Assembly: GCA_963169175.1 (NCBI GenBank)
Contig: CAUJFK010000202.1
Span: 1 to 6,866 of the forward strand
Reading direction: 5' to 3'
DNA: 6,866 bases
Origin: Acidobacteriota bacterium
GTDB taxonomy: Bacteria; Acidobacteriota; Blastocatellia; Pyrinomonadales; Pyrinomonadaceae
Shown: piece by piece, positions 1 to 6,114 of the stretch
How positions within the stretch are numbered: position 1 is the stretch's first letter
Layout of the letters: every line of letters starts with the position of its first letter
Translations under genes and position numbers: made by a program
Notes under the pieces: generated by a model
Seen by the model: only the letters and a program-made list of their open reading frames with translations
The model's database searches: none
Told to the model about the DNA's origin: nothing

Positions 1-1
1 C

Positions 2-619
2 GAACTCGCGCGGCGTGTCCGCGAGGCTGATTGGAAAGAAATACTGGCGCGTTTTCGGGGCGAGTTGATGCAGGTCCCGCCGATGTACTCCGCAAAGAAG
101 GTTGACGGACAAAAGCTGTATGAGCTTGCCCGAAAGGGGCAAATGATCGAACGAAAGCCCGTGCCGGTCACGGTCCATGAGCTTGAATTATTAGGGATCG
201 ACCAGCCTTTTGGGCCGACCGTGCATATCCGCGTGGCGTGTTCTGCCGGAACGTACATCCGGACACTTGTCGAAGATATCGGCAGAGTTGTCGGCGTTGG
301 AGCCCATCTTTCGGAACTCCGCCGCACGCGAGCGGGCCGGTTCGGGATCTCTCAGGCAGCCACCATCGAGGCCATCGATTCGTTGCCGGATCCTTCGTCG
401 TCGATTATCCCGATGAATGAGGCAGTCGAACATTTGCGCGAATTTGTTCTCACGGGTGACCGGCCGGCGAAAACCAAAAATGGGCTTTCAACCCGCACGG
501 ACGAAGTACTCAACGAGGGCGAGTTCGTGCGTATGATCGACGAACAAAACACGTTGGTCGCGATAGGCGAATACATCATGGCTGAGAAAATTGTTCAGCC
601 GAAAGTAGTTTTCGGTTAG
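2..619 (+). CDS. truB: tRNA pseudouridine(55) synthase TruB, 5' end missing
   Basis: TruB isomerises U55 to pseudouridine in the T-loop of tRNAs in the cytoplasm. The reading frame is open from base 2, so 205 codons are visible and the gene starts before the window; family members are about 290-310 residues, so roughly the first third is missing, including the GGxLDP-type motif with the catalytic Asp. Numbering from the first visible codon, PPMYSAKK (26-33) followed by VDGQKLYELARKG is the conserved TruB segment. CSAGTYIRTL (80-89) carries the conserved active-site-region Arg, and GAHLSELRRTRAGRF (100-114) is another family signature. The C-terminal 60 residues, ending IGEYIMAEKIVQPKVVF, look like the small TruB C-terminal domain. 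The TTG and ATG codons at 65-70 lie inside the conserved core and are not starts. In many bacteria truB sits near infB, rbfA and ribF, but those would be outside this window. Identification is near certain. Confidence 0.97.
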   Translation, partial: ELARRVREADWKEILARFRGELMQVPPMYSAKKVDGQKLYELARKGQMIERKPVPVTVHELELLGIDQPFGPTVHIRVACSAGTYIRTLVEDIGRVVGVGAHLSELRRTRAGRFGISQAATIEAIDSLPDPSSSIIPMNEAVEHLREFVLTGDRPAKTKNGLSTRTDEVLNEGEFVRMIDEQNTLVAIGEYIMAEKIVQPKVVFG

Positions 620-660
620 AATCGGAGCTGGTCAATATCAATTCGGAGACCATTCGGCGT

Positions 661-1665
661 ATGAAGAAGAGAGATATTGCACTGGCGATAGCCGGCGGTG
701 TCGGCGCGGCGGTTGCGGTGAAAATGCTTACGCGGGCCAGGACGGTGGATTGGGGAAACGTCGCTGGCAAAGTACCGCTTTCCGAACATTCACACTTTGT
801 TAATGTCGAGGGCGCCCGGCTGCATTATCAGGAGTTCGGCGATGCAGCGTGTCCGACACTTGTCCTGCTTCACGGTTTTACAGCATCGGTCTTCGTCTGG
901 CACAAGGTCGCGCCGGTGCTGGCCGATGCGGGATTTCACATCGTTGCGGTCGATCTTGTCGGATTCGGCTATTCTGAAAAGCCGCGGTGGTTTGATTATA
1001 CGATCGCGTCGCAGGCCCGCATTATCACACGCTTCATGAATACGCTCGGCCTCGGCCGGGCGACGCTGGTCGGCAGCAGTTACGGCGGAGCGGTTGCAAT
1101 GACGATCGCGCTCGATTATCCCGAGTATGTCGAAAAGCTCGTTTTGCTCGACGCGGTGATCAATGATGAGGCACTCAGTCATCCGATCTTGCGGCTTGCC
1201 TCGATACCAGGCGTTGGCGAGACGATCACGCCGTTCCTTGTCGATTCGCGAATAGTGATGCGTCATAGAATGCGCGGATCCCTCGCAAAACCTAACCACG
1301 AGCTTATAACGAATGAGCGTATATCGAACGTCCTGCGGCCGCTCTCCGCCGCCGACGGCCACCACTCGGTCCTCGCGACGTCGCGTGCATGGAGCGCAAA
1401 CCGTATTGAAAAGGATGCTCATCTGATAAACCAGCCAACGCTTGTCATCTGGGGCGAGGAGGACACGGTCATCGGCATCCACAATGGTTACAAATTATAT
1501 GAGTCGATCCTGCATTCGCGGTTTGTGATATTGAAGAATTGCGGCCACGTGCCCGCTGAAGAAAAAAGCGATCTCGTCAGCGAGCTTGTGACGGAGTTTT
1601 GCCATGATAAAAAAGGGCGGATCGGCTCACACGACGGCGAAGAGATGACGATTCCGACCGTATGA
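661..1665 (+). CDS. Membrane-anchored alpha/beta-fold hydrolase
   Basis: A 334-residue alpha/beta hydrolase. The N-terminus, Lys-Lys-Arg followed by an Ala/Gly/Val-rich stretch (about 6-20), looks like a signal anchor or signal peptide, so the catalytic domain is probably extracytoplasmic or membrane-tethered (inference). The oxyanion-hole motif is LLHGF at 69-73. The nucleophile elbow is G-S-S-Y-G (138-142), making Ser140 the nucleophile. Asp268 in WGEED and His296 in NCGHVPAEE complete a canonical triad. DLVGFGYSEKP (98-108) is typical of the epoxide hydrolase/C-C hydrolase/esterase-like branch. Residues 170-250 form the variable cap, so the substrate cannot be read from sequence. The last 20 residues form a charged tail beyond the fold. 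A weak GGAG (645-648) lies 12 nt before the ATG. The gene starts 41 nt after truB and its TGA overlaps the next start by 4 nt, suggesting one transcript. The fold assignment is firm; the substrate is unknown. Confidence 0.93.
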   Translation: MKKRDIALAIAGGVGAAVAVKMLTRARTVDWGNVAGKVPLSEHSHFVNVEGARLHYQEFGDAACPTLVLLHGFTASVFVWHKVAPVLADAGFHIVAVDLVGFGYSEKPRWFDYTIASQARIITRFMNTLGLGRATLVGSSYGGAVAMTIALDYPEYVEKLVLLDAVINDEALSHPILRLASIPGVGETITPFLVDSRIVMRHRMRGSLAKPNHELITNERISNVLRPLSAADGHHSVLATSRAWSANRIEKDAHLINQPTLVIWGEEDTVIGIHNGYKLYESILHSRFVILKNCGHVPAEEKSDLVSELVTEFCHDKKGRIGSHDGEEMTIPTV

Positions 1666-2402
1666 TCCCAGGATCAAAAATACTGCTTTACGGCAAGGGC
1701 GTTTTCACGACCATCGCTGTCCATGATGCAAAGCCGTTCTTCTGGGATAAACACTGGAAGCGGCTGACTGAGAATGCCGCTACGCTTGGGATCGATCTTT
1801 CACGTTACACCGAAACAGAGATCAGCGACGCCGTCCACGGAGCGGCAGCGGAATTGAAAACTGGACGTATTCGGGTGTCATTTTTTGACGAATCACCGGC
1901 CGAACTTTGGAGTGGTGAAGGTGAGCCGGAAGTTTCACTTTCTCTCCTGACCGGCCGATCACGTCAAGGGCCGGCCAACCCGGGCCTTACTATCTCGCCG
2001 CATCGGGTTAACTCAACTTCACCGCTTGCCGGGACAAAATCGTGCAATTATCTTGAGCCGCTGATGGCGCTGCAAGAGGCGAACGCCCGCAGGTTTGAAG
2101 AGGGAATTCGACTAAATGAACGCGGCGAGGTCGCCTCTGCGTGCGTTGCCAATGTGTTTTGGGTAAAGGATGAAAATCTTTTCACGCCGAGCCTGCGCAC
2201 CGGATGCCTGGCGGGGACGACACGCGAGTATATTCTTGAAAACCTTGCCTGCGAAGAGGTCGAAGCAGGCATCGAAGCGTTGCATGAGGCGGACGAGATA
2301 TTCCTTACATCCGCCGGTCTCGGATCGGTTCAGGCCGCCGAGTTTGAAGGCCGGCCGTTGAAGCGGGCCGATCACCCTCTCATCAGACTTCTGCCATTTT
2401 AA
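1662..2402 (+). CDS. Class IV PLP-dependent aminotransferase / aminodeoxychorismate lyase-like protein
   Basis: A 246-residue fold-type IV PLP enzyme, the family of branched-chain aminotransferase, D-alanine aminotransferase and aminodeoxychorismate lyase (PabC). GKGVFTTI (11-18), with HWKRL at 31-35 including the phosphate-binding-type Arg34, matches the N-terminal domain. GTKSCNYL (124-131) places the Schiff-base Lys at 126. ACVANVFW (160-167) and TPSLRTGCLAGTTRE (175-189) are the cofactor-pocket and lid signatures, and DEIFLTSAGLGSVQ (211-224) is the C-terminal signature. The length is slightly short for the family (about 270-300), mainly at the N-terminus. Aligned by eye with PabC (G-W-V-T-E-C-C-A-A-N-L-F-W), the Glu that usually binds the PLP pyridine nitrogen is Ser159 here. 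The start is the ATG of an ATGA overlap with the preceding hydrolase; there is no good Shine-Dalgarno sequence, so translation is probably coupled. PabC-like folate or amino-acid transamination roles are both possible. Confidence 0.92.
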   Translation: MIPGSKILLYGKGVFTTIAVHDAKPFFWDKHWKRLTENAATLGIDLSRYTETEISDAVHGAAAELKTGRIRVSFFDESPAELWSGEGEPEVSLSLLTGRSRQGPANPGLTISPHRVNSTSPLAGTKSCNYLEPLMALQEANARRFEEGIRLNERGEVASACVANVFWVKDENLFTPSLRTGCLAGTTREYILENLACEEVEAGIEALHEADEIFLTSAGLGSVQAAEFEGRPLKRADHPLIRLLPF

Positions 2403-2406
2403 AAAC

Positions 2407-2459
2407 AGAAAACACGGGCCGCGCAAAACCTGGTTTGCAGTGCCGCGTGTTCGTTTTCT
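2407..2459. terminator. Probable bidirectional intrinsic terminator between convergent genes
   Basis: An imperfect nested inverted repeat: AGAAAACACG on the left pairs with CGTGTT-CG-TTTTCT on the right. Inside it GGGC/GCC continues the stem with a one-base bulge, and a small inner hairpin GCAAA-ACCTGG-TTTGC sits at the top. The A-rich left flank (2401-2416) and T-rich right flank (2451-2470) supply U-tracts for transcription from either side. It lies just after the plus-strand aminotransferase stop and just after the minus-strand small-gene stop, which is where a shared terminator is expected. The stem is imperfect, so strength is uncertain. Confidence 0.7.
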
Positions 2460-2469
2460 ATTTTGCCTT

Positions 2470-2676
2470 TTAGGCCGCTGTTTCGAAGAGGGCGAGGATC
2501 TGCTTGCCTTCGGCTGAACGCGGATCGATGGTGCGGAGGTGCTTTCTACCCTGCATTTCCCAGATGGCGGTCACAGTTCCGTCTTTCTCGACCGCTTGAT
2601 AGTGAACGTCTTCTGTTTCAGCTGGGGCTGGCTGTTCCGGGGCCTCTTCGGTGGCCTGTACTGCTTCTTCTGGCAT
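2470..2676 (-). CDS. Small uncharacterised acidic protein (68 aa)
   Basis: I do not recognise this protein. The first 25 or so residues are Glu/Pro/Ala-rich and probably disordered (EEAPEQPAPAETED). The rest looks like a compact little domain: HYQAVEKDGTVTAIWEMQG suggests two beta strands with a turn at KDG, followed by a probable helix around AEGKQILALFETA. Trp, Met and the regular hydrophobic spacing argue for a genuinely folded product. There is no signal peptide, membrane segment or Cys. A GGAG (2690-2693) lies 13 nt before this ATG and 10 nt before a TTG immediately upstream (2677-2679); the TTG start would add one residue. The gene is the second of a minus-strand pair, 20-odd nt after the 47-residue one, and runs into the terminator at 2407-2459. 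The reading frame, ribosome site and terminator together make a real gene more likely than not. Confidence 0.62.
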   Translation of the reverse strand: MPEEAVQATEEAPEQPAPAETEDVHYQAVEKDGTVTAIWEMQGRKHLRTIDPRSAEGKQILALFETAA

Positions 2677-2689
2677 CAAACTAAAGTTT

Positions 2690-2693
2690 CTCC
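2690..2693 (-). promoter_or_regulatory. Shine-Dalgarno GGAG for the 68-aa small gene
   Basis: Read on the minus strand the sequence is CTTGGAGAAACTTTAGTTTGATG. The GGAG core is spaced 10 nt from TTG and 13 nt from the adjacent ATG. It falls in the short gap after the stop of the 47-residue gene, so the downstream gene has its own initiation signal. Confidence 0.5.
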
Positions 2694-2699
2694 AAGTAT

Positions 2700-2843
2700 C
2701 TAAGGTTTCTTCGGCTCTTTTTCAGCGATGGTTATCGTCTCTTTATCGGCGGCCTGAGAACCGCCTTTTTCAGCGATCGTTATCGTTGGCTTGGCATCGC
2801 CTTCTCTGTTTTCTTCGTTTTCGTCAGGTGCTGGATACGACAT
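2700..2843 (-). CDS. Very small charged repeat-containing protein (47 aa), uncharacterised
   Basis: The minus strand reads an ATG at 2843 through to TAG at 2702-2700, giving 47 residues: a Glu/Asn/Asp-rich start (MSYPAPDENEENREGDAKP), then TITIAEK twice (19-25 and 36-42; Thr-Ile-Thr-Ile-Ala-Glu-Lys), separated by GGSQAADKE, and a basic tail EPKKP. The composition is highly polar and charged, so the protein is probably disordered or forms two short beta strands. I recognise no family. It precedes the 68-residue gene on the same strand by about 20 nt, in a different frame, suggesting a two-gene operon. There is no clear Shine-Dalgarno: the nearest purine run (AAAAGG) is about 15 nt upstream of the ATG. 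Support is the open frame, the repeat that is conserved at protein level, and the tandem arrangement. It could still be a chance frame. Confidence 0.48.
   Translation of the reverse strand: MSYPAPDENEENREGDAKPTITIAEKGGSQAADKETITIAEKEPKKP
2717..2786 (-). repeat. Two-copy 22-nt direct repeat inside the 47-aa gene
   Basis: Bases 2717-2738 and 2765-2786 (both reading CTTTTTCAGCGAT, then G or C, then GTTATCGT on the plus strand) match at 21 of 22 positions with a period of 48 nt, exactly 16 codons. On the minus strand each copy encodes the TITIAEK peptide. The single difference is a third-codon-position change (ACG versus ACC, both Thr), so the peptide is unaltered. Confidence 0.8.
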
Positions 2844-3185
2844 AAAATTATACGCCGGCCTTTTCTACTATACACTGCCTAAACTATTGCCGGGCAAACA
2901 AGGATTGTGGCACAGGTTAGTCCGCTTGTCGAGGGCGGTGTTTCTATTGCCCACCGATAGTGTAATCATCTTGCGGTGCTGCATATTTTACTTTGCTCCG
3001 CTTTACCTGCTTGGTGAGCGTTGCGCGATGTAAGGCCCGGTTTCCCGCAGAGTCGCAAAGGACGTAAAGAAAAGCCAAAACGTAAAGCCGCGGTTCGCCA
3101 AATAGCCTGGACCACGTAGCCGTAGTTTCCCGAAAACTTCTATCTTCCAAAGCGCCCTTTCTTCCTGTATCCTTAACACCAATCG
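2844..3185. other. Gene-free stretch upstream of the permease
   Basis: About 340 bases in which I see no convincing gene on either strand. It must hold the minus-strand promoter for the two small genes and the plus-strand promoter for the permease, but no clear -35/-10 pair stands out for either. It contains a perfect small inverted repeat TTGCC-G-GGCAA (2887-2897) and the CGCAAAG-like repeat tract (3046-3087). No tRNA or rRNA fold was apparent. Confidence 0.6.
3046..3087. repeat. Short degenerate period-9 CGCAAAG-type repeat tract
   Basis: CGCAGAG (3046-3052), CGCAAAG (3054-3060), CGTAAAG (3063-3069) and CGTAAAG (3081-3087) occur at spacings of 8, 9 and 18 bases, a degenerate period-9 array with one unit lost around 3072. 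Similar GCAGAG-CGCAAAG-type tracts are familiar to me as dispersed intergenic repeats in many bacterial genomes; whether this is one of them cannot be settled here. Confidence 0.55.
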
Positions 3186-4973
3186 ATGTCGCCCATTTAC
3201 CTTATATTGGCCCTGCTGGTTCTTGCGATCGTGCTGTTTGCGACCGAAAAGCTGCCTGTCGATGTGGTCGGTATTCTGCTTGTTATTGCTCTTGTGATGA
3301 CGCAGGTACTGACGGTACAGGAAGGGCTGGCGGGGTTTGGGAACGACATAATCATTACGATCGGCGGGCTTTTTATACTGGTCGGCGGACTGGTGAAGAC
3401 GGGAATTGTCGACCTGATCGGTCGGCGTTTGCACCGCGTCGCCGGGGGCAACGAATTCGTTCTTACCGCTCTGATTATGACGGTTGCGGCCATTTCGGCA
3501 TCGGTCCTGAAAAATACGACCACGACGGCAATGTTCCTGCCGGTTGTTATCGGCTTGGCGGCAAAGGCCAAGATCGCCCCGTCTAAACTATTGATGCCGC
3601 TGGCATTTGGAGCAATTTTAGGCGGAAGCTGCACACTGATCGGCACGTCCACCAATCTTGCCGTCAGCGGTGCGATCGTTCGTTACGGACAGCCGCCGCT
3701 TTCGATGTTCGAACTAACCTCGGTGGGCATTCTGGTATTCGCCGTCGGGATGATCTATATGCTTTTCGTCGGCCGGCTGCTGTTGCCGAATCGCGGCGGC
3801 GGCGAATCGCTAACAGATAGCTACAGTATCCGCGAATACATTTCAGAACTGCTTGTGCTGCCTAATTCGCGCCTTGTGGGCAAGACGCTTGGCGAATCGA
3901 ACATAAACACTGAGCTCGACCTAAATGTTCTGGGCATAATCCGCGACGGGAAAAAGCTTGTCTCACCGCGTGCCGGAGAACTGGTTGAAGTTGCCGATCT
4001 GCTTATTGTCGAAGGCAAGCTAGAAGACATTCTGCGGGTGAAGGAAGAGGTCGGGCTTGAGATAAAACCTGACTTTAAGCTGAACGATGGCGTGCTGGAA
4101 AGCGGCAGTATCGAGTTGTTTGAAGTGATGGTGATGCGAGAGTCGCAACTGGTCGGACAAACGCTGAAGGCCCTTCGCTTTAGGCAGTATTACGACCTGA
4201 CCGTGCTCGCCATCAACCGCCATGGCGAGACGCTGATCAGCAAACTCAGCAGTGTCCCGCTAAAATTCGGTGACGTACTTCTGGTACAGGGCCGCCGGCA
4301 GGATATTGAGCCGCTCGTCGTGAACGGGCAGATGATACTTTTGGAGGATGTCTCTGCCACTGGGCCGCGTGTCGAGAAGCGAAAATGGGCGATCGCGGCT
4401 TTCCTGCTCTTTCTTTCGTTATCCCTGATGGGAGTAGTATTTGGAATTAACATCCCGCTTGCGGTCTGTGTGCTGACGGGCGTTCTTCTTCTGCTTGGGA
4501 CCAAGACCGTGCGCTACGCCGAAATGTATTCGCTTATCGACTTTCGGCTGCTTGTGCTTATCGCCTGCATGATGAGCTTTGGCGTGGCGATGGAAAAGAC
4601 CGGAGCAGATGTGTTTCTTGCCGGATTGATACAAACCTATTTCAGCCAATACGGCAGCATGGCGGTCCTGGCGGGCTTCTTTTTGCTAACGGTCGCGTTA
4701 ACGCAGCCGATGTCGAATCAGGCCGCGGCCCTGGTAGTCTTACCCGTCGCGGTGAAAACAGCCCTAGCACTTGGGCTGAATCCACGCACGTTCATCGTTG
4801 CGGTGACCTATGCGGCCTCGTTCTCGTTCATAACCCCGCTTGAGCCCGCGTGTGTGCTGGTTTATACGCCAGGTCGCTATCGATTTATGGATTTCGTCAA
4901 GATAGGGACAATACTTACGATTATCGTCTTTGTCACCGCGATGATCTTTGTACCGATCTTCTGGCCGCTCTAA
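3186..4973 (+). CDS. SLC13-family anion permease with two RCK_C (TrkA-C) domains
   Basis: A 595-residue inner-membrane transporter of the SLC13/DASS (ArsB/NhaD-like) group, which usually moves dicarboxylates, sulfate or phosphate with Na+ or H+. Residues 1-200 hold the first set of helices, including the hairpin motif KNTTTTAMFLP (109-119) and GTSTNL (153-158). Residues about 212-290 and 305-385 are two RCK_C domains, each with the R/Q-LVGKTL or LVGQTL start and a GxLxxVADLLIVEG or KFGDVLLVQG strand; these cytosolic domains are thought to sense ligands and gate such transporters. Residues 400-595 hold the second helix set with QPMSNQAAALVVLP (507-520), the pseudo-symmetric counterpart of the first motif, and ITPLEPACVLVY (549-560). 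An in-frame TAA at 3174-3176 excludes an earlier start, and the first helix begins at residue 4. No Shine-Dalgarno is visible before the ATG. The substrate is not predictable from the sequence alone; sulfate or dicarboxylate are the obvious candidates. Confidence 0.95.
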   Translation: MSPIYLILALLVLAIVLFATEKLPVDVVGILLVIALVMTQVLTVQEGLAGFGNDIIITIGGLFILVGGLVKTGIVDLIGRRLHRVAGGNEFVLTALIMTVAAISASVLKNTTTTAMFLPVVIGLAAKAKIAPSKLLMPLAFGAILGGSCTLIGTSTNLAVSGAIVRYGQPPLSMFELTSVGILVFAVGMIYMLFVGRLLLPNRGGGESLTDSYSIREYISELLVLPNSRLVGKTLGESNINTELDLNVLGIIRDGKKLVSPRAGELVEVADLLIVEGKLEDILRVKEEVGLEIKPDFKLNDGVLESGSIELFEVMVMRESQLVGQTLKALRFRQYYDLTVLAINRHGETLISKLSSVPLKFGDVLLVQGRRQDIEPLVVNGQMILLEDVSATGPRVEKRKWAIAAFLLFLSLSLMGVVFGINIPLAVCVLTGVLLLLGTKTVRYAEMYSLIDFRLLVLIACMMSFGVAMEKTGADVFLAGLIQTYFSQYGSMAVLAGFFLLTVALTQPMSNQAAALVVLPVAVKTALALGLNPRTFIVAVTYAASFSFITPLEPACVLVYTPGRYRFMDFVKIGTILTIIVFVTAMIFVPIFWPL

Positions 4974-6037
4974 ACCCCGCCCGTTTTTTGTATCTCACGC
5001 AGCGACAAACCGCGCTTTACGATCAACAGCAGGCCGATCGCCGTCCAGAACAGTATTCGGCCTTTGCGTATGATGGCGATAGTAATACCAATGCCGGCAC
5101 CGGCCGCGATGGTTTCCGCGACAAACTGCGAACCGGCCTCGTCAACACCGATCACAAACGGAACAAGCTTGAAAACTATTGTGATCAGGCGGCTTACCGT
5201 TTCGAGCAAGAATGCGTTCAGCAGTGAAGATTCGCCAAGGCGGGTCAAGATGAGCCACACCTCGGCAATGCCGAGAAGATGAAATGCGGCCTCAAACAGA
5301 CAGATGGGTAAAAACCGCCGCGGATGACGGCGGTAGAATCCGTAAATGAGATTTTCGAAAAGGCGGACTTCGGCCCGGCCATTTTCAAGCAAGTTGCGGG
5401 CAAATCCTCGCCGATAGAGCTTTTCGCAGATCTCGCTGGCGAAGTGCCACTGCTTAACGACCATGATAATACCCAGTATCATCAGCCCGCCAAGCACACC
5501 GATAAGCACATCAATAGACCAGCGCCAGCCTTCGTCAAGCTGAAAGCCCCGCACAAAGGCAAACGAGCCGAGCAGAAGAAAGACGCTCGTGACAAAGCTA
5601 TAGAAAAGGTTTTCGGTCGCAACCGATGACAGCCCGACAACCAGCGGCAGACGCTTTCTTACAGCAACCGCTTTGGCCGTTCCGCTGACAAGTATGCCGA
5701 GCGGGATCATACTGCTCATTGCCTCGCCGATGATCACAGCCGGGACCGTATCGCGAAGGCTAAGCTTGTACGGATCGTAAACTGACAGCTTCCACGCCGA
5801 GGCCCGCGTCAATATGCGCGCAAAATAGATAAGCAGAATGATCGCAAAACCGGCCAGGCCGAACCGCTCGATATTGCCAAGAATATCCGCCAGCCCAACA
5901 GACCAAACAAAATAGCAGAACAGGCCTATCCCGGCGATGGTTAGAATAATTCCCAAAAGCTTGAGACGGTTGACGTGACGCGGATGGATCGCGGGCGGTT
6001 CGGTGGCCGGGTTTTGCTGATTTGGTTCAGAACTCAC
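4970..6037 (-). CDS. Lysylphosphatidylglycerol synthase TM region / flippase-like membrane protein
   Basis: A 355-residue polytopic inner-membrane protein of the LPG_synthase_TM (YbhN/AglD/flippase-like) superfamily, without the C-terminal aminoacyl-transferase domain of MprF. After a Pro/Glu/Gln-rich cytosolic N-terminus (1-20) there are about eight hydrophobic helices, roughly at 26-46, 60-78, 98-118, 134-160, 174-194, 243-265, 305-322 and 327-341, plus a re-entrant-like segment at 275-298. Family-type polar residues within or near membrane segments include R74 and R78, E105, E142, E279 and R283 in ETVSRL, and E300 in VPFVIGVDEAG (292-302), the counterpart of the P-GxGxxE motif. Such proteins are thought to move lipids or lipid-linked precursors across the membrane; the actual substrate is unknown. 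The start is GTG; an in-frame TAA lies a short way upstream and no ATG lies between. No good Shine-Dalgarno is visible. It is convergent with the permease, stop codons overlapping, and divergent from the acyl-CoA dehydrogenase. Confidence 0.9.
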   Translation of the reverse strand: MSSEPNQQNPATEPPAIHPRHVNRLKLLGIILTIAGIGLFCYFVWSVGLADILGNIERFGLAGFAIILLIYFARILTRASAWKLSVYDPYKLSLRDTVPAVIIGEAMSSMIPLGILVSGTAKAVAVRKRLPLVVGLSSVATENLFYSFVTSVFLLLGSFAFVRGFQLDEGWRWSIDVLIGVLGGLMILGIIMVVKQWHFASEICEKLYRRGFARNLLENGRAEVRLFENLIYGFYRRHPRRFLPICLFEAAFHLLGIAEVWLILTRLGESSLLNAFLLETVSRLITIVFKLVPFVIGVDEAGSQFVAETIAAGAGIGITIAIIRKGRILFWTAIGLLLIVKRGLSLREIQKTGGV

Positions 6038-6041
6038 TGCT

Positions 6042-6070
6042 TTGCCAATGCGGGCCTTCGCGATTAAAAT
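6042..6070 (+). promoter_or_regulatory. Sigma-70-like promoter for the acyl-CoA dehydrogenase gene
   Basis: TTGCCA (6042-6047) and TAAAAT (6065-6070) are separated by exactly 17 bases. Each differs from the TTGACA/TATAAT consensus at one position. Transcription would start near 6077, giving a leader of about 46 nt that includes the AGGA ribosome site. It starts 4 bases after the GTG of the divergent membrane-protein gene, in the 85-bp intergenic gap. Confidence 0.5.
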
Positions 6071-6110
6071 GGTATTTTATCCAACTTGGGACATCAAAAA
6101 CACTTCTATT

Positions 6111-6114
6111 AGGA
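6111..6114 (+). promoter_or_regulatory. Shine-Dalgarno AGGA for the acyl-CoA dehydrogenase
   Basis: AGGA lies 8 nt before the ATG at 6123 (TTAGGAAAAACTTTATG), the usual spacing. It fixes the start codon of the dehydrogenase. Confidence 0.7.

Noticed and set aside
790..1482. Long minus-strand open frame of 230 codons opposite the alpha/beta hydrolase
   Set aside because: It is Arg/Asp-rich with no family motifs, has no ribosome site, and lies fully antisense to a gene with an intact catalytic triad. It is a composition shadow.
2847..2852. Perfect TATAAT on the minus strand just before the 47-aa gene
   Set aside because: It would place the transcription start about 3 nt inside the start codon, and no matching -35 is found at 16-18 bp spacing, so it is probably chance in an A/T-rich patch.
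2887..2897. Perfect inverted repeat TTGCC-G-GGCAA as a possible operator
   Set aside because: Five-base arms are expected by chance in a window of this size and nothing ties it to a promoter.
2791..3033. Plus-strand open frame of 80 codons with a hydrophobic, Leu/Phe-rich product
   Set aside because: It overlaps the 47-aa minus-strand gene, has no Shine-Dalgarno, and its hydrophobicity follows from T-rich DNA. No motif supports it.
3003..3434. Minus-strand open frame of 143 codons across the permease start
   Set aside because: It runs antisense through the permease N-terminus and the repeat tract, with a Gln/Arg/Asn-rich product lacking any recognisable domain.
4419..4649. Minus-strand open frame of 76 codons within the permease
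   Set aside because: It is antisense to conserved membrane helices of the permease and has no start context or motif.
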